A stretch of 64,000 nt of DNA from Diphasiastrum complanatum. Its lineage: Eukaryota > Streptophyta > Lycopodiopsida > Lycopodiales > Lycopodiaceae. Below, piece by piece: positions 38,395 through 49,289 of this stretch; the stretch's first letter is position 1; each line of letters opens with the position of its first letter. Where the stretch lies: the NCBI GenBank assembly GCA_029204225.1, contig CM055105.1:19010226-19074225 (forward strand), written 5' to 3'. The position numbers and the translations under genes are program-made. The notes beneath the pieces were generated by a model. It saw only the letters and a program-made list of their open reading frames with translations, ran no database searches and was not told the DNA's origin.

Positions 38395-41300
38395 TTAAGG
38401 CATGCTCGCGGTTGCCGCTGTGTACCCCGTTCGGTTTACCTCCCATGTTTCTCGTGGGGCAACACCATTATGCAGAGGAACGTAGTCCTGATTGCAAGAA
38501 ATCGGATCAAATGAATGGCATAAGAGTTCATATTCCTTATGTTGCTTCAATCTTTAGTTATTCACTGCAACACAGCTGACGTATTCTAAAATTGCCCACA
38601 ACTGACTAATGTACTTGGAGTAATACAAGATGCCAGAAAAGTACCTCTAACTTGCAAATGAGTTCATTGGCAGAAGAAGCTGAAACTACGATCTGTCGAA
38701 AGCCAGAATGGATGAAACCCTCTTCACAGCCTTTATCAAACAAGCTTAGAAGAGGGTTGTAATATCCGTCAACATTCAATAAACCAACCTGCATCAATAA
38801 AACTTAATCAAGCAACCTCGTATTTTGAAAGCAAAATTTTGAGTAAGACTCGTTGATCTAGTAACACTAGTCCAGAAAGGATAAAGAGGTGCTCAGATAC
38901 GGTTCCAAGCCTTGCTAATCTTCTAAAATAACTACAAGGTTTACTCTTCTGTGGTTGGCATTTACCGGCTTATTATGAATTCCAAGTTGTGACCAAGTTA
39001 TCATCTCCAATAACTCCTCCAATGTTCCATAACCACCTGAATATAAACAGAGCCAAACATGAAAACCTCAATTGAATGCAGTTTAAAAAGAACGGCCAAA
39101 CACTTCACAACTTTTCTAAAATGACTCCAATGTCTGCCAGCTTCCCTGTTCTAGAGTGTGCTTACATCACCTGGAAGAGCAACGAAAGCGTCAGCTTGAC
39201 GTGCCATCTCAGCCTTTCTTTGATGCATATCTGAAACAGCAAGTACTTCCCCGACAGATTGCCCAGTTATCTGGACATATGATAAGAGATATAAGCATTA
39301 TGAAAGTTGAGGTTAGATTCATACGATAGGATAGAACACAAAAGGTTTAGGTGGGCAATCAGAAAAACCAACGTTCAGAGAAACGAATGTTACGAAGGAC
39401 AAAAATACACCAGCCCAAGTTGCTCATACCTCACGAGGCATAAGGGCTTTAGGGATTACCCTAGCAGACATCCAACAACCAAAGCAGAAGACCAAGTTAG
39501 GTACAACCAAATGGAAGCAAATTACCTTTCAATTTTCGCATATTAGAAAAAAAGTACTAATACTAGCAAAGTAAAGTCAGCTATAATCAGTAGCATATTT
39601 TATTCTATACGTTCATGAGATCTTGAGCTTGTGATATAGTGTTAAGCATATAAAAGAATGAATATCGAAATTTTCTGATGTCAGTGAAAAGGAAAAGTTT
39701 ATTTATAATGGTGCCTCTGAATCTTAAACACCTATCCACAAAACTGAGAAGAATGCTGTATTATGGTTGTAGCTGGCGCAACTTTCATCTCAATACTAGA
39801 CTTTTCACCCCTGACCAATTGTCTTCCATTTATGCTACTAAAGTCTAAGACTGTGCAAAACTTTAAGTACATCAATCTAGAAGTGAGATAAATATGAGCT
39901 TTGTGCATAGCATATGTTTTCTGAAGACCGGAACTTTTCAGATAAGCGGGAACTAACAACATTGAGCAAGACAGCTAGGATCATCATGCACTATCAAACT
40001 TTGAATGCTGCTCACCCAGTGACATGGCAGCCACCTTCATCAACTTGTCTTGCAATTAGTCCCATCAGCCCGACGCTCCCACCTCCATATACAAGGTCGA
40101 TCTTCCGTTGGACCTGCAGTTTTTAAGCGTTTATAGATGAAATGATAAATCACATAACCAAAGTTGGCTATAGGTGTAGCCTGTCGGTATGCCGTTTTTT
40201 AGTAAACGCTAGAACAAGCAGCTTTTTAGTCAGCTCAAATCAACCAAGCCGTATCCAGTAAATTTCCAACAAAAAACATGTCATTTTATTCCGGTTAGCT
40301 AGCCCGATTTTCTAGAAAGATCAGTAAATATACAAAATGTTCTAGCTTCAAGTAGTCCTCGCTCCCTTGGTCTTTAAGAGTAAGAAGGTCTTTAGTAATA
40401 TGCACAAATACCACTGCAAGTAGAAGAAAAACAGCACTTAATTTTTGCAGAGAGAGAATCAGAGAAGTTAGACTATTAACCATACGCAAACTCAAGAATG
40501 CGACCCTTATCCTAAGTGAATGGCTCGATAAGAATCTTAGTACACCGTAGCTTTTTGCTTGGAATCATTGAGATTAGAAGTAGAAAAACAGACACGAAAC
40601 AAGGAAAAGCCAAAATCTTTGTACATACGATGGTGTTTATAGTTGGCCCAGACAAGCCAAAATCTTTGTACATACGATGGTGTTTATAGTTGGCCCAGAA
40701 CTGTCTAAAAGAAGCAGTACATATGATTTTTCCGTCGAAGTGCAATGCGTTTTAGTACCTGCTACCAACAAATGATACAAGAGGTACTGGCGATAAGAAT
40801 CGAGGAACTCAAACAGCACATGGACTACCAGAGAAAAACGTCTTTCAGATCGGTCTTTGAAACAGTAGCTCCAAAGAATGCTACTTAATTGCAGAAAAAT
40901 AATAGGCCAACTCCTTGCAAGATGATATGTTCCTAAGACCGAGGTAGTCTAAACAGTCAAGTCTTCTGGCGTTCAATTTAAGAATACACATTCTGAAGTT
41001 AAGCCACCGATAATGGTACCTCTGGCACTGGTGTATTAGATTGGCTAAAGGCAGAAACAATGCTGCAGCTTTCAAGCGTCATAGTTACAAGCCTAAAACA
41101 GCCTGAATATCAACATAAGACTTGACGCTTCGGACTGATTTGGCAATTAAGAAAACCATCAAATAATAGTTGTCATGTTGCTTTTGTAAGAGCAAGTAAT
41201 GATCCCCATAAAAATACAGATGCTTGCAGTCGTAAACGACCTTATGTATTGAACTATAAGCATCACGTCTTGTAAGATGTCCGTGCTGGATAAGTTAAAT

Positions 41301-42093
41301 TTCATGAAGCTGCATATCCACTGGAAGTGATAAGGAAAGATTGACGTCTCATAATATGTTGCTCATATCTTAGTGATCTTATTATACGCAAACTAGCTGT
41401 AACCGTTAGTAATGTGTACGCTAGAACAAGCACAATATTAAACATCTCAAACGTGATTACTCCATGAACGTTTTGAATTTAACAAGGAAACTAGGCGCAG
41501 ACGGAATTAGCACAAACCAAAGAGACAAACGTGGCAAGCATCCTCCTTACGAAACTGATTTTCAGCAAATTTCAGGGTGTAAGAAAGTAAATGGCGTTAA
41601 ACTTTCCGAGTTCTTCACTGAGAATAAGCCATCAAAAGCTTACATTGATGACAGTGAGCGCTGTTATACACAAGCAATCAGGATAGCTTCAAGATTGGTT
41701 GACACTAAAATTTCAACTGAGTAACTACTTTTCCTTCGTTTATCGAACCATTAAACAGCGAAGCGACTGCGAATTGAACAGCAGGAAGCCGAAATGGCCG
41801 CATATCGCAACCGGCAAAGCAAAATCACGATCAACACACATGACACACACACAGCATCGAACAGCTATGAAACAAATCTCAATTCCTGGGCAGGCCAATA
41901 ACGGCCAGCTGCAATGAGGCCAGACCCACCGGACTAGACAATGAACAAGAAAAAGACAGAGGACGCAAATCCATACCATCTCACGACCAAGATCCAGCGC
42001 CGCGTCACTGTAGCTTCTCTTCTTGCCACTGTTGCTTCCACAGAACACACAGATTCTCTTGAATCGCGACGCTTTCTTCTCTCCTGTCTCCAT
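38395..42093 (-). CDS. LOG: LOG-type cytokinin riboside 5'-monophosphate phosphoribohydrolase, 7 exons
   Basis: Coding exons on the minus strand are 42093-41977, 40113-40016, 39460-39430, 39270-39171, 39036-38966, 38788-38645 and 38487-38395. All introns are GT-AG and the phases join cleanly into 217 residues, close to the usual 210-220. LOG enzymes release free cytokinin bases from nucleotide precursors in one step in the cytosol. The signature blocks are [58 protein letters not shown] and the catalytic PGGYGTLEE, with [19 protein letters not shown] after it. The ATG is chosen because it fits the family start (METxxK). Intron 1 (1,863 bp) holds a tandem duplication. No stop or shift is present, so this looks like a working gene, the only one in the window. 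Confidence 0.95.
40607..40700. repeat. 47-bp tandem duplication in LOG intron 1
   Basis: The unit beginning AAGCCAAAATCTTTGTACAT occurs at 40,607-40,653 and 40,654-40,700, differing only at the last base. Confidence 0.95.
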
Positions 42094-42285
42094 CTCTCCC
42101 CCTCCTCTTCCTCCTTTACTTCTCCTGTTCCTCCTCTCCCTTTTTGTTCTCGCTCCCCTCCAGGCTTCCCCCCCCTCTCTCTCTCTCTCTTTTTCTCTTT
42201 ATTTTTTTGTCTCTCTCTTCTTTGTTTTCTGTTTCTGTTTGTGTTTGTGTTTCTATTTCTATTTCTATTGTCTCGCTTTTTATTA
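42094..42285 (-). promoter_or_regulatory. Pyrimidine/purine-biased 5' leader region of LOG
   Basis: The DNA directly upstream of the LOG ATG is almost pure C/T on the plus strand (G/A on the sense strand of the gene). GA-rich leaders are common in plant 5' untranslated regions and promoters. No clear TATA box was found close to the ATG. Confidence 0.45.
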
Positions 42286-42289
42286 AGCG

Positions 42290-42985
42290 GGGCCCATGAT
42301 GGAATAAAGGCAGGTAGGGGGCCCCCAGCCCAGGGCCAGGCCCGAGCCCGAGCCTCGCCGGCCCCATTTCCGGGCACGTTCCTCCGGCCCAGCCCCTGGC
42401 CGGCGCCACTTCTCGTTTCCCCTTCACCCCTGCGCACAACCTCCCCACAAACACGACCCTCCACCGCATCCCCTCCATCAAATCTCGCCCACATCCGTCC
42501 CGATGCCACCACGCCGTCCTCATCCCCTTGCATTTCCTCCATACACGTGGCCTCCCCGCAAAATCTCGTCCATCGGACGGTGGAGTCTCGAATGGCTAGG
42601 CCGACGCAGGGGAGGCCTGCAACGACACCTACAGGCTACAAGTACTGGATACGCCGCTCAAACGTCCAGCGTGGCGACGCGCGCCTGCCTGAGCTGTCGC
42701 TGTTACTTCCCAGCTGGCGCCGACACGTGGAAGCTCGCGGCTCTCTGCACAGACACGTGGAAGCGCGCAGCCCTGCGCCGCCGGTCAGACCAAAGCTGCT
42801 GGTGGCCTTCAGTTAGGAGTACCCTGCAGGGCTGCCCTTCAGCATCAAGGGAATCCCAGGGGCTAGGACCAGGACCAAGGACCATGGCCCAGGGGGGGAG
42901 GACCAGGACCAGGGGGCCAGGACCGTCAAACTGCCATGACAGGGACAGCCCCCCAAGGCCCAAGGGAGAGCACCCAAATGATTGG
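42290..42985 (-). promoter_or_regulatory. GC-rich upstream region of LOG with three ACACGTGG (G-box/ABRE-type) boxes
   Basis: This segment is much richer in G+C and CpG than its surroundings. CACGTG cores lie at 42,544-42,549, 42,724-42,729 and 42,754-42,759, each reading ACACGTGG, the ABRE/G-box context bound by plant bZIP and bHLH factors. The last two are part of a 30-bp tandem repeat. The region 42,865-42,925 holds GGACCA repeats and G runs. It could be a CpG-rich promoter or a GC-rich insertion. Confidence 0.5.
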
Positions 42986-42999
42986 AATTTGGGCACATG

Positions 43000-44639
43000 T
43001 AAAAATGGTGCACTAGTCTTAGTATGGGGTACTAGGATTATAAAAATTATAACCCCGGCTTCTTAATTCCTCATAAACTAACCCCCATCATAACTATTTC
43101 TCTTCTACCCCAACCAACATAATTGCCCAGTCATTAAACAATTTCTCATTCTCTTCTACCCGGAGTGCTATAATTGTCCATTCATTAAACAATTTCAGAT
43201 TATTGTTAATGACATTGAACTCCTATCACAACAGCCTACCCAAACCGCAATTCTCATTGTTTCATAAGTCATAATCATACCTCTAGTTTTTTGCACTTTC
43301 CCACCGTATTTGACAAAAGGCCATCCAAGTGCAATCTACATTGCTCAATACTTTAAAAAAATTGATAACTAGGTTGTTTTCCTAAATTTTGCATTATTGT
43401 GTCAGAAAAGGATACTTATTGTCAATGTGTCGGTGCATCACAAGCAAGAAAGAATGATGATCCCACGAAGCATTTAGGAAAGAGTGAAAATACAAGTCAA
43501 AGTCTTGTTGTTGAATAAGGATGAGCATTTGATGTGCAACTATAATGATCATGTTACCAAGAGGCATTACCAAGTTCTTCTTCGATTTTCAAGTTGTCAC
43601 TTGATGTCAACTCGATTTTTGAGTTGATTTACACGTGACATTTGTGTTTAGGCAATAATAAGGTCTAACTTTTCATCAAAATTTTAGTTGTCTTTCACTT
43701 TTCATTCGTTAGCTTGCAGAGTCAATGGGAAGTTTGCACCAATTAGTTAGTCTTGAAGGTCACTTGATATCAACAATTTTTGAATTAATTTGCATGTAGC
43801 ATTTGTCATATGGCAACAATAAGCTCTAATTCTGGTAGTATTTGAATTTTGATTCATTAGCTTATATAGGGAAGTTTGTACAAGAAGAGTTTTACCTATT
43901 ATTATCTTGGAGCTTACTAGAGAACTTTGGTGAAGTAATTATTGATATTTTTTAATCTCTTTGTATTTGCTTATCACTTGCATTTTTACAATAGATGATA
44001 ACAAGCTTTTAGTTCATCTTGGGAACAACAATAGCAAGGCAAGACAAAGTCTCTAAATAAAACTAGATGATCCATTATACACAACATTGATTTTTGGCCT
44101 TGCATCATGAAAGCAATACCATGTGATCAAGTGGTCAATTGAACTTTGTATGGTGTTAGTCAAAGTTAGAGAAAAGGCCTTGAAATATATTGTTTTGTTG
44201 AAGCCTTGAAATATTTCGGAATTTCTAAGAATTTGTGTTCTCTCATAGGCATTATTGATCCACTCAACCAAGAAGTGGTCTGTGATTAAGTTACAATGAG
44301 AGAGATGACGTTGATAACTAGAAACCAAGAAAATATACGAAGAATTCATGGGTGTTGCTGCATCCATCATCAAAGGGCAATTTTCGACCGAAGAAAAGAG
44401 CAAAGTTGACATACAAATCGTATTGGAAAGCAAAAATTTTGGAGTTTAAGACAACTCCCAGAGGTCATTCTTTATCAGACGTGTTAGTACAACATGTTTA
44501 TATGCATTCAAAAATAAAAGTACAAGATATCAATCCTCATGATCATCGAATATGTAACTAAAAGTATATCAAAACATATGCACTTGACTGCAATCATAAG
44601 TGTTCTTTGATTGAAGCTCCTCAGATTACCATTTAAATT
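43000..44639. other. AT-rich DNA with local duplications, no gene recognised
   Basis: A block with TTCTCTTCTACCC and TCATTAAACAATTTC occurs twice at about 43,100-43,145 and 43,150-43,195. A longer block (GTCACTTGAT(G/A)TCAAC with a CATTTGT tail and AGG/AGC-TCTAA) recurs at about 43,595 and 43,748. The minus-strand frame 44,053-44,433 (126 codons) matches nothing I know. Confidence 0.45.
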
Positions 44640-44894
44640 ATTGAACGTTTTTCTTCTTTCAGATTTATATCCATCAAATATAAGTGAATGGGAGCCAGCA
44701 CAATCACTTGCAGGAATATTGGATGTGATTCACTTTGATGTTGGAAAACTGCAATATAGAGAAAGAAGTCCAAAGGAGCTTGCAGATAGTGGTATATAAT
44801 TTTATGAATCTTCATATATACCACAAATTGATGGGATTTTTGACAAGCTTGAACCAATTCCATTGCCAAGTTTTCAGAGTGATGAGTGGCCTAT

Positions 44895-44990
44895 GTCTCT
44901 AATGAGATTTTGAGAGACATTGGTGCTTGTACTTTGGCCAAGAATGCTTGGGATACTCTCAAAACTCTTCACATCATAACTTGATTTGGT
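44895..44990 (+). pseudogene. Small copia gag fragment
   Basis: The plus strand reads EILRDIGACTLAKNAWDTLK, resembling the copia gag block that ends AWDTLKxLY. It is isolated, and no other element domain lies nearby. Confidence 0.45.
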
Positions 44991-45174
44991 CACTTGCTGT
45001 CCGGAAAATCAGCGGTTCGCTATGAATCATTTTTTTTTTTTTTCAAAAACCACCTAATATGGGTATCAGTAGAGAGCGGAAAATTAGAGGATTGCAGATA
45101 GACAATTTTCCAGTGGATTTTGGTCCACCACAAGCAGTTAGGTGAAATGTTGATTTGTTGCATGAATCTGGGTG

Positions 45175-45180
<6 letters not shown>

Positions 45181-45270
<90 letters not shown>
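45181..45270. repeat. (CT)n microsatellite, 90 bp
   Basis: Forty-five uninterrupted CT units. Confidence 0.98.
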
Positions 45271-45271
<1 letters not shown>

Positions 45272-46450
45272 GCGAGAAGTTGCATAGTTTTTCAAACGAC
45301 CAATGAAAGTCATTTTTTTGTGTTTGTTGGAATTTGTTGTTGTATTTTGTGTCATTGTCAGGGAGCAGTTGCTATTATTTTTAGTTTGTTAGCATGTTTT
45401 TGATAGGTGGATGACATAGATGAAAGAACTAAAAATAGATAAATCCATACCTATTTCTGAGTGCATATGCATGTAGCCAAAAAGCGAAGAAGTGCTGGTC
45501 ATGAATGCCTCAATTGATTCTACTATGTTTGTCACTTTGCTTCTATCCTTTGCTAGGACAGAATTGCTCTCAACTAGAACAACCATTAGTCCTCTTTTGG
45601 AAATCAGCAATAATCCTTCAGTTTTTTGGAAGTCAATATTCAATTCCTCAACAACTATAATGTGATTGAATGGTTAGATGGCTCACTCATCTAGCAACAA
45701 TGGTAGGCTAGCTCTCCAAATATCTTGCAAGGAAAACTGGGTTCTAACTCACAGAGCAAAGATAATTAAGCACCCCATAGCCAAGATATCTCAAGCTTCC
45801 AATGGAGATAGTGAGTCAATGGCACTCTTCAAAGTTCATTTTGAGTTCTGATTTTCAACAGAAATGCCATCATACTGAGCACGCTTCACTAACTTTCTCT
45901 AGCTGATATTTCATTTTACATGTATCAGACAACGATAGATTACCCTTTATGGCTCGGTAGGGAGTACCAACAAGATAGCCATACTGGATCAATCAGTGAG
46001 AAAAAGTGGTAGCTCTACATCTTTGATGGTGGAGCTGGTTATGATCTTCATTCAAACCTCAAGAGCTCTTAGTCTCACACTATTTCACAAAGAGCATAAC
46101 ATTTAAATCTAAACCCTAAAATCTACAAAGAACATAATATTAAATCAAACTCTTCTATCTATATTTTCTTGCTCTCTCTCATGTCTCTCACACACATCCT
46201 TCTCTTCCTCTCTCATTCGCTCATGATTATAAATCACTAAGACACATATTTGTGTTTAACTACACAAAATGTACAATACAAGGAAGATAGTGTACAAGAA
46301 AAAGTTACAAAGAAAGAAATCTTAGTTGCACATAACAAAACAAAAGAATCGTACTTGGAATGAGACAAATGGAATTGATAGAGTTAAGAAGAAACACCAA
46401 AAGCCGATCTCCAACAATCTCCTGCAAGAATAAAAAATAAGAAAACCCTA
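45271..46450. other. Intergenic DNA, nothing recognised
   Basis: The only longer frame (45,389-45,643, minus, 84 codons) shows no family motif. Confidence 0.4.
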
Positions 46451-46479
46451 GAAAAATGACGCGGCTTTGAGAATTTGGT

Positions 46480-46760
46480 CACGGACGTCGGATTTTGACA
46501 TCTGTATTATCCGTCGGAATCTGACGTTCGCTTTGTGCTTTTTTTTTTTTTTGCACGAACAGTTGACGTCATCCATTTAAAAAGTTGCAGTTTCCAAAAT
46601 GGGATGTCGGATTCTGACATGTTTATTGGCCGTCGGAATCTGACGTCTGTAAAAAAAAAAATTCTGGCAAATTTTTTTTTTCGGCAATTTTTTTTTTGTG
46701 TCGAATTCCGACGGATTATGAAATTCTTTTGAATCCGTCGGAACCTTGTGTCGGAAATCG
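46480..46760. repeat. Cluster of GTCGGAATCTGAC-like motifs
   Basis: ACGTCGGATTTTGACATCTG and CCGTCGGAATCTGACGTTCG near 46,487-46,530 recur as ATGTCGGATTCTGACATG and CCGTCGGAATCTGACGTCTG near 46,605-46,650, a period of about 119 bp. Inverted forms (TTCCGACGGAT and ATCCGTCGGAA) follow near 46,707 and 46,733. Confidence 0.8.
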
Positions 46761-47336
46761 CACATTTTGTTGTTGTGCAAATAGAAACATATGAGTGTCT
46801 GGGTCCTCTCAAGGTCATTAGTCACCAACAGGCCTCGATGTGGAATAAAATCTAGGCGTGACCAATAATCTCAAATACTGGAGGCCCGATCTACCATATT
46901 AGGACTATTTCAGGTCCTTATCCGAATATGGCCGTAACAGGAACCCCCTCCTTGGGTCCTTCTACTTGTTATTCCCGTCAACTGGTACATGGCATCCACC
47001 TATGGGTGATCAGTCCACTTGGCATGCCTAGCCCCTGTGACCTATAAATACTGAATGACTCGTACGGTACCACCCCCATGCCCCACCAAAGACCTTGATC
47101 ACCCCGACTACTTGCCGACTAGCATCTCGTCACTGGCAGCTAGGGTCTCGATGGTCAAGACACATCGCATCTCTGAAGCTTGTCAGGCGACCACACCGGG
47201 TCACTGCTCGTGACGCACCGGTCCCAACTTGGGACAGATGTCCTTCTCGGTCATCGGCCCTTGTCAATACTTGGCCTCAGGCCCTCTGGTGACCGGCGTG
47301 CCAAGGTCATGATAGAGTCGTAACTGGACTCTAACA
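46750..47336 (+). repeat. Possible solo LTR with TATA box
   Basis: The stretch is richer in GC than its flanks, starts TGTCGG, ends CTAACA and contains TATAAATA at 47,043-47,050. No coding sequence of an element lies next to it. No clear target-site duplication was seen, so this stays a suggestion. Confidence 0.3.
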
Positions 47337-47900
47337 AATTCAATGTCAATAGTTGTTTTATAAAGAAAGAAGATGAGATCTTCCATCCTTTGTGTGTGGT
47401 TGTGGATAGTAGAGTGGATTAGATTTCTTGCTTTCCTAGAGTGGATTATTTTTCATTTCTTGTTTGTGGATTAATCTAGGAATTCAGCATTCAGGTGAAC
47501 TTAATAGGCTGGATCTGTGGTATGATTCTTGCATATCTCTGTACAATCCAGTTCTTGATGTTCTTGGGATGTCCAAGAATCAAAAGACTGGTTGGTTTCT
47601 TGATTCTTGGTCTTCTAAAATGGTGTTTAGTTTGGTTTCTTGTTTCTTGACTCTATTTTTTCAATCATATTTAGAGTAGTTTCTGGTTTTGCAAATAGAT
47701 TAGCTTCCTTAAATTTGGTTACAGCCCTTAGGATCTTGAAAATCGATCAATTGTGCTGCATTGCAAATCTGAAATTGCTCACCATGGCTTGTCTCATAAC
47801 GGAGTTAATTGTTCCATTAACTGTTGTAGTGGGTTTCTTTCCTTGCCTAACCTCAAACCAAGATCTAGTCAATCTAGCACGAAGAGACAAAGTTAGTTGT
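47337..47900. other. Intergenic DNA, nothing recognised
   Basis: Short frames only, without a known motif. Confidence 0.35.
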
Positions 47901-47949
47901 CACGCATAGATTTGTTCCCATGAGAGCGATAGTATAGTTCAGATTTCAG

Positions 47950-48577
47950 CATGAATGGATGATCCAAATCTAACTCCAACATCCATTAACCCTAAACATT
48001 AACACTACATCCACTAACACTACGATCCATTAACACTACGATCCACAACAAGATAGCTTACTCTTTCTCTCTTTCCCTTTATCTCTCATAAAAAGTATAA
48101 TAACATGCAATTCCAATAACATTCAGATTTAACAATTAGCAAAATCCAAAGAAAGCATGAGAGATGGAGGAAAAGGGATAGAGAGCAAGGACATTCATCA
48201 ATCCATTTTAGAAGAGAACCAATCTGCTTTATTGAAAAGAGGAAATGAACATGTGTAGGAACTCGAGTTTTATAGTAGAGAGGAGGACCCTGGCCTCCAA
48301 ATCTTATTGGTCCATTTCTGCCTCCCTAATTATTCAAATTTAAAAAAGAGTGGGAACCATCTAAATTGGAGGGAAATCCAACTTTATTCACTAACTTGAC
48401 ATTTAGGACCTGCGACATTAAAAGTCCCGCAAAAAGGCCTAAAGTTCTTTTATTGACTTTCTAATCAATCAAATAACTATGTGATCATTGGGTTGGACTT
48501 ACACACGCAGGGTGCCAAATCTCTCTCTCTTATTAACTAGGGTTAGGGTTGCCTTGGGATCCGCAAACCCTCCAACA
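47950..48577 (-). repeat. 3' LTR of the large gypsy element (distal end uncertain)
   Basis: On the minus strand the LTR starts TGTTGGAGGGTTTGCGG at 48,577, directly after the purine tract TGGTGGGGGATAC. A TATA box (CTATAAAACTC) lies at 48,268-48,273 on the same strand. The far end was not located because the 5' LTR is not in the window. Confidence 0.7.
47990..48055. repeat. Short tandem repeat around TTAACACTACGATCCA
   Basis: Units of about 17-18 bp (CATTAACACTAC, CACTAACACTACGATC, CATTAACACTACGATCCA) follow one another inside or next to the gypsy LTR. Confidence 0.7.
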
Positions 48578-48592
48578 GTATCCCCCACCAAA
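48578..48592 (-). other. Polypurine tract of the gypsy element
   Basis: The minus strand reads TTGGTGGGGGATAC and is followed by the LTR start TGTTGG. It ties the accessory ORFs upstream of it to the retroelement. Confidence 0.75.
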
Positions 48593-48792
48593 ATTGGTGG
48601 CGGTCCCACGACACCTGCGAGATGAAGTTATTGGAGACTTTTATTAGCTTCGCGACGAATCTTTATTAAATGGTATTGTACCTTCTCCATAAAGTCGAGT
48701 CGGGCAGTATTAAAATCCAAATTATGTGGCAAAAAACAATGATGGGCTCCTGCAATCCACTTTGAGGTCGTCCAAGATGTGAAGCGAGATTT

Positions 48793-49275
48793 TTAGAAGC
48801 CTCCCATCATTGCTGTCTGAAAATATAAATGAGCAACCGACAATTGATCTTTGATATTCTGTGAGGCCATTAACTTATTTGGATCGAATTTTTGAGGAGG
48901 AAGACAATCATCCCATCTGGTTGCCACTGATGCCAATAGAATTAAATCTTTTGCAAACATTGCCGATTGTCGCACTGTCGGGTCGGGAGAGTGAATATAC
49001 TCCTGCTGGTATGCTTGTAAGGCTCGGTGGAGATCCACTGATATCGACCACTGATATGGCTGATGGATAATTGGCCAATTGGACGTATGGATTGTGATTT
49101 TGTCCATAGCCAATCCCAAATCCTTCCATTTATTCCTTCTCGGCATTGGCACATAATAGGAATCTACCCGCAATTGGCGAGTGCTGGCCACATAACTCCT
49201 TATTGATTTTGGAGTTTTCTCAAAAACAATAACTCTCCATGCCGGCTGCTCTCCCAATGCAGGTATTTTGTCCAC
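48793..49275 (-). CDS. Accessory ORF 3 of the gypsy element, unknown function
   Basis: An uninterrupted 160-residue frame begins MDKIPALGEQPAWRVIVFEK. It contains a basic patch (MPRRNKWKDLG), a Tyr/Trp-rich segment (WPIIHQPYQWSISVDLHRAL) and a helical end (MFAKDLILLASVATRWDD). I recognise no family, and it has no signal peptide or membrane segment. It lies 200 bp before the polypurine tract. It may be the C-terminal part of the ORF just upstream (stop near 49,287) and not a separate protein. Confidence 0.5.
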   Translation of the reverse strand: MDKIPALGEQPAWRVIVFEKTPKSIRSYVASTRQLRVDSYYVPMPRRNKWKDLGLAMDKITIHTSNWPIIHQPYQWSISVDLHRALQAYQQEYIHSPDPTVRQSAMFAKDLILLASVATRWDDCLPPQKFDPNKLMASQNIKDQLSVAHLYFQTAMMGGF

Positions 49276-49289
49276 TTCTTTGCCGGCCT

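Noticed and set aside
41941-42816. A 291-codon plus-strand frame overlapping the LOG 5' end and upstream region
   Set aside because: It is antisense to LOG exon 1, runs through CT-rich and GC-rich low-complexity DNA, and encodes mostly Pro/Ser/Phe/Leu repeats with no motif.
42503-43066. A 187-codon plus-strand frame in the GC-rich LOG upstream region
   Set aside because: The composition follows the GC-rich tandem repeats, with no domain and no plausible context.
44640-44880. Possible exon reading SNISEWEPAQSLAGILDVIH
   Set aside because: It has no family match and no consistent splice partners, and lies in a decayed region next to a copia gag scrap.
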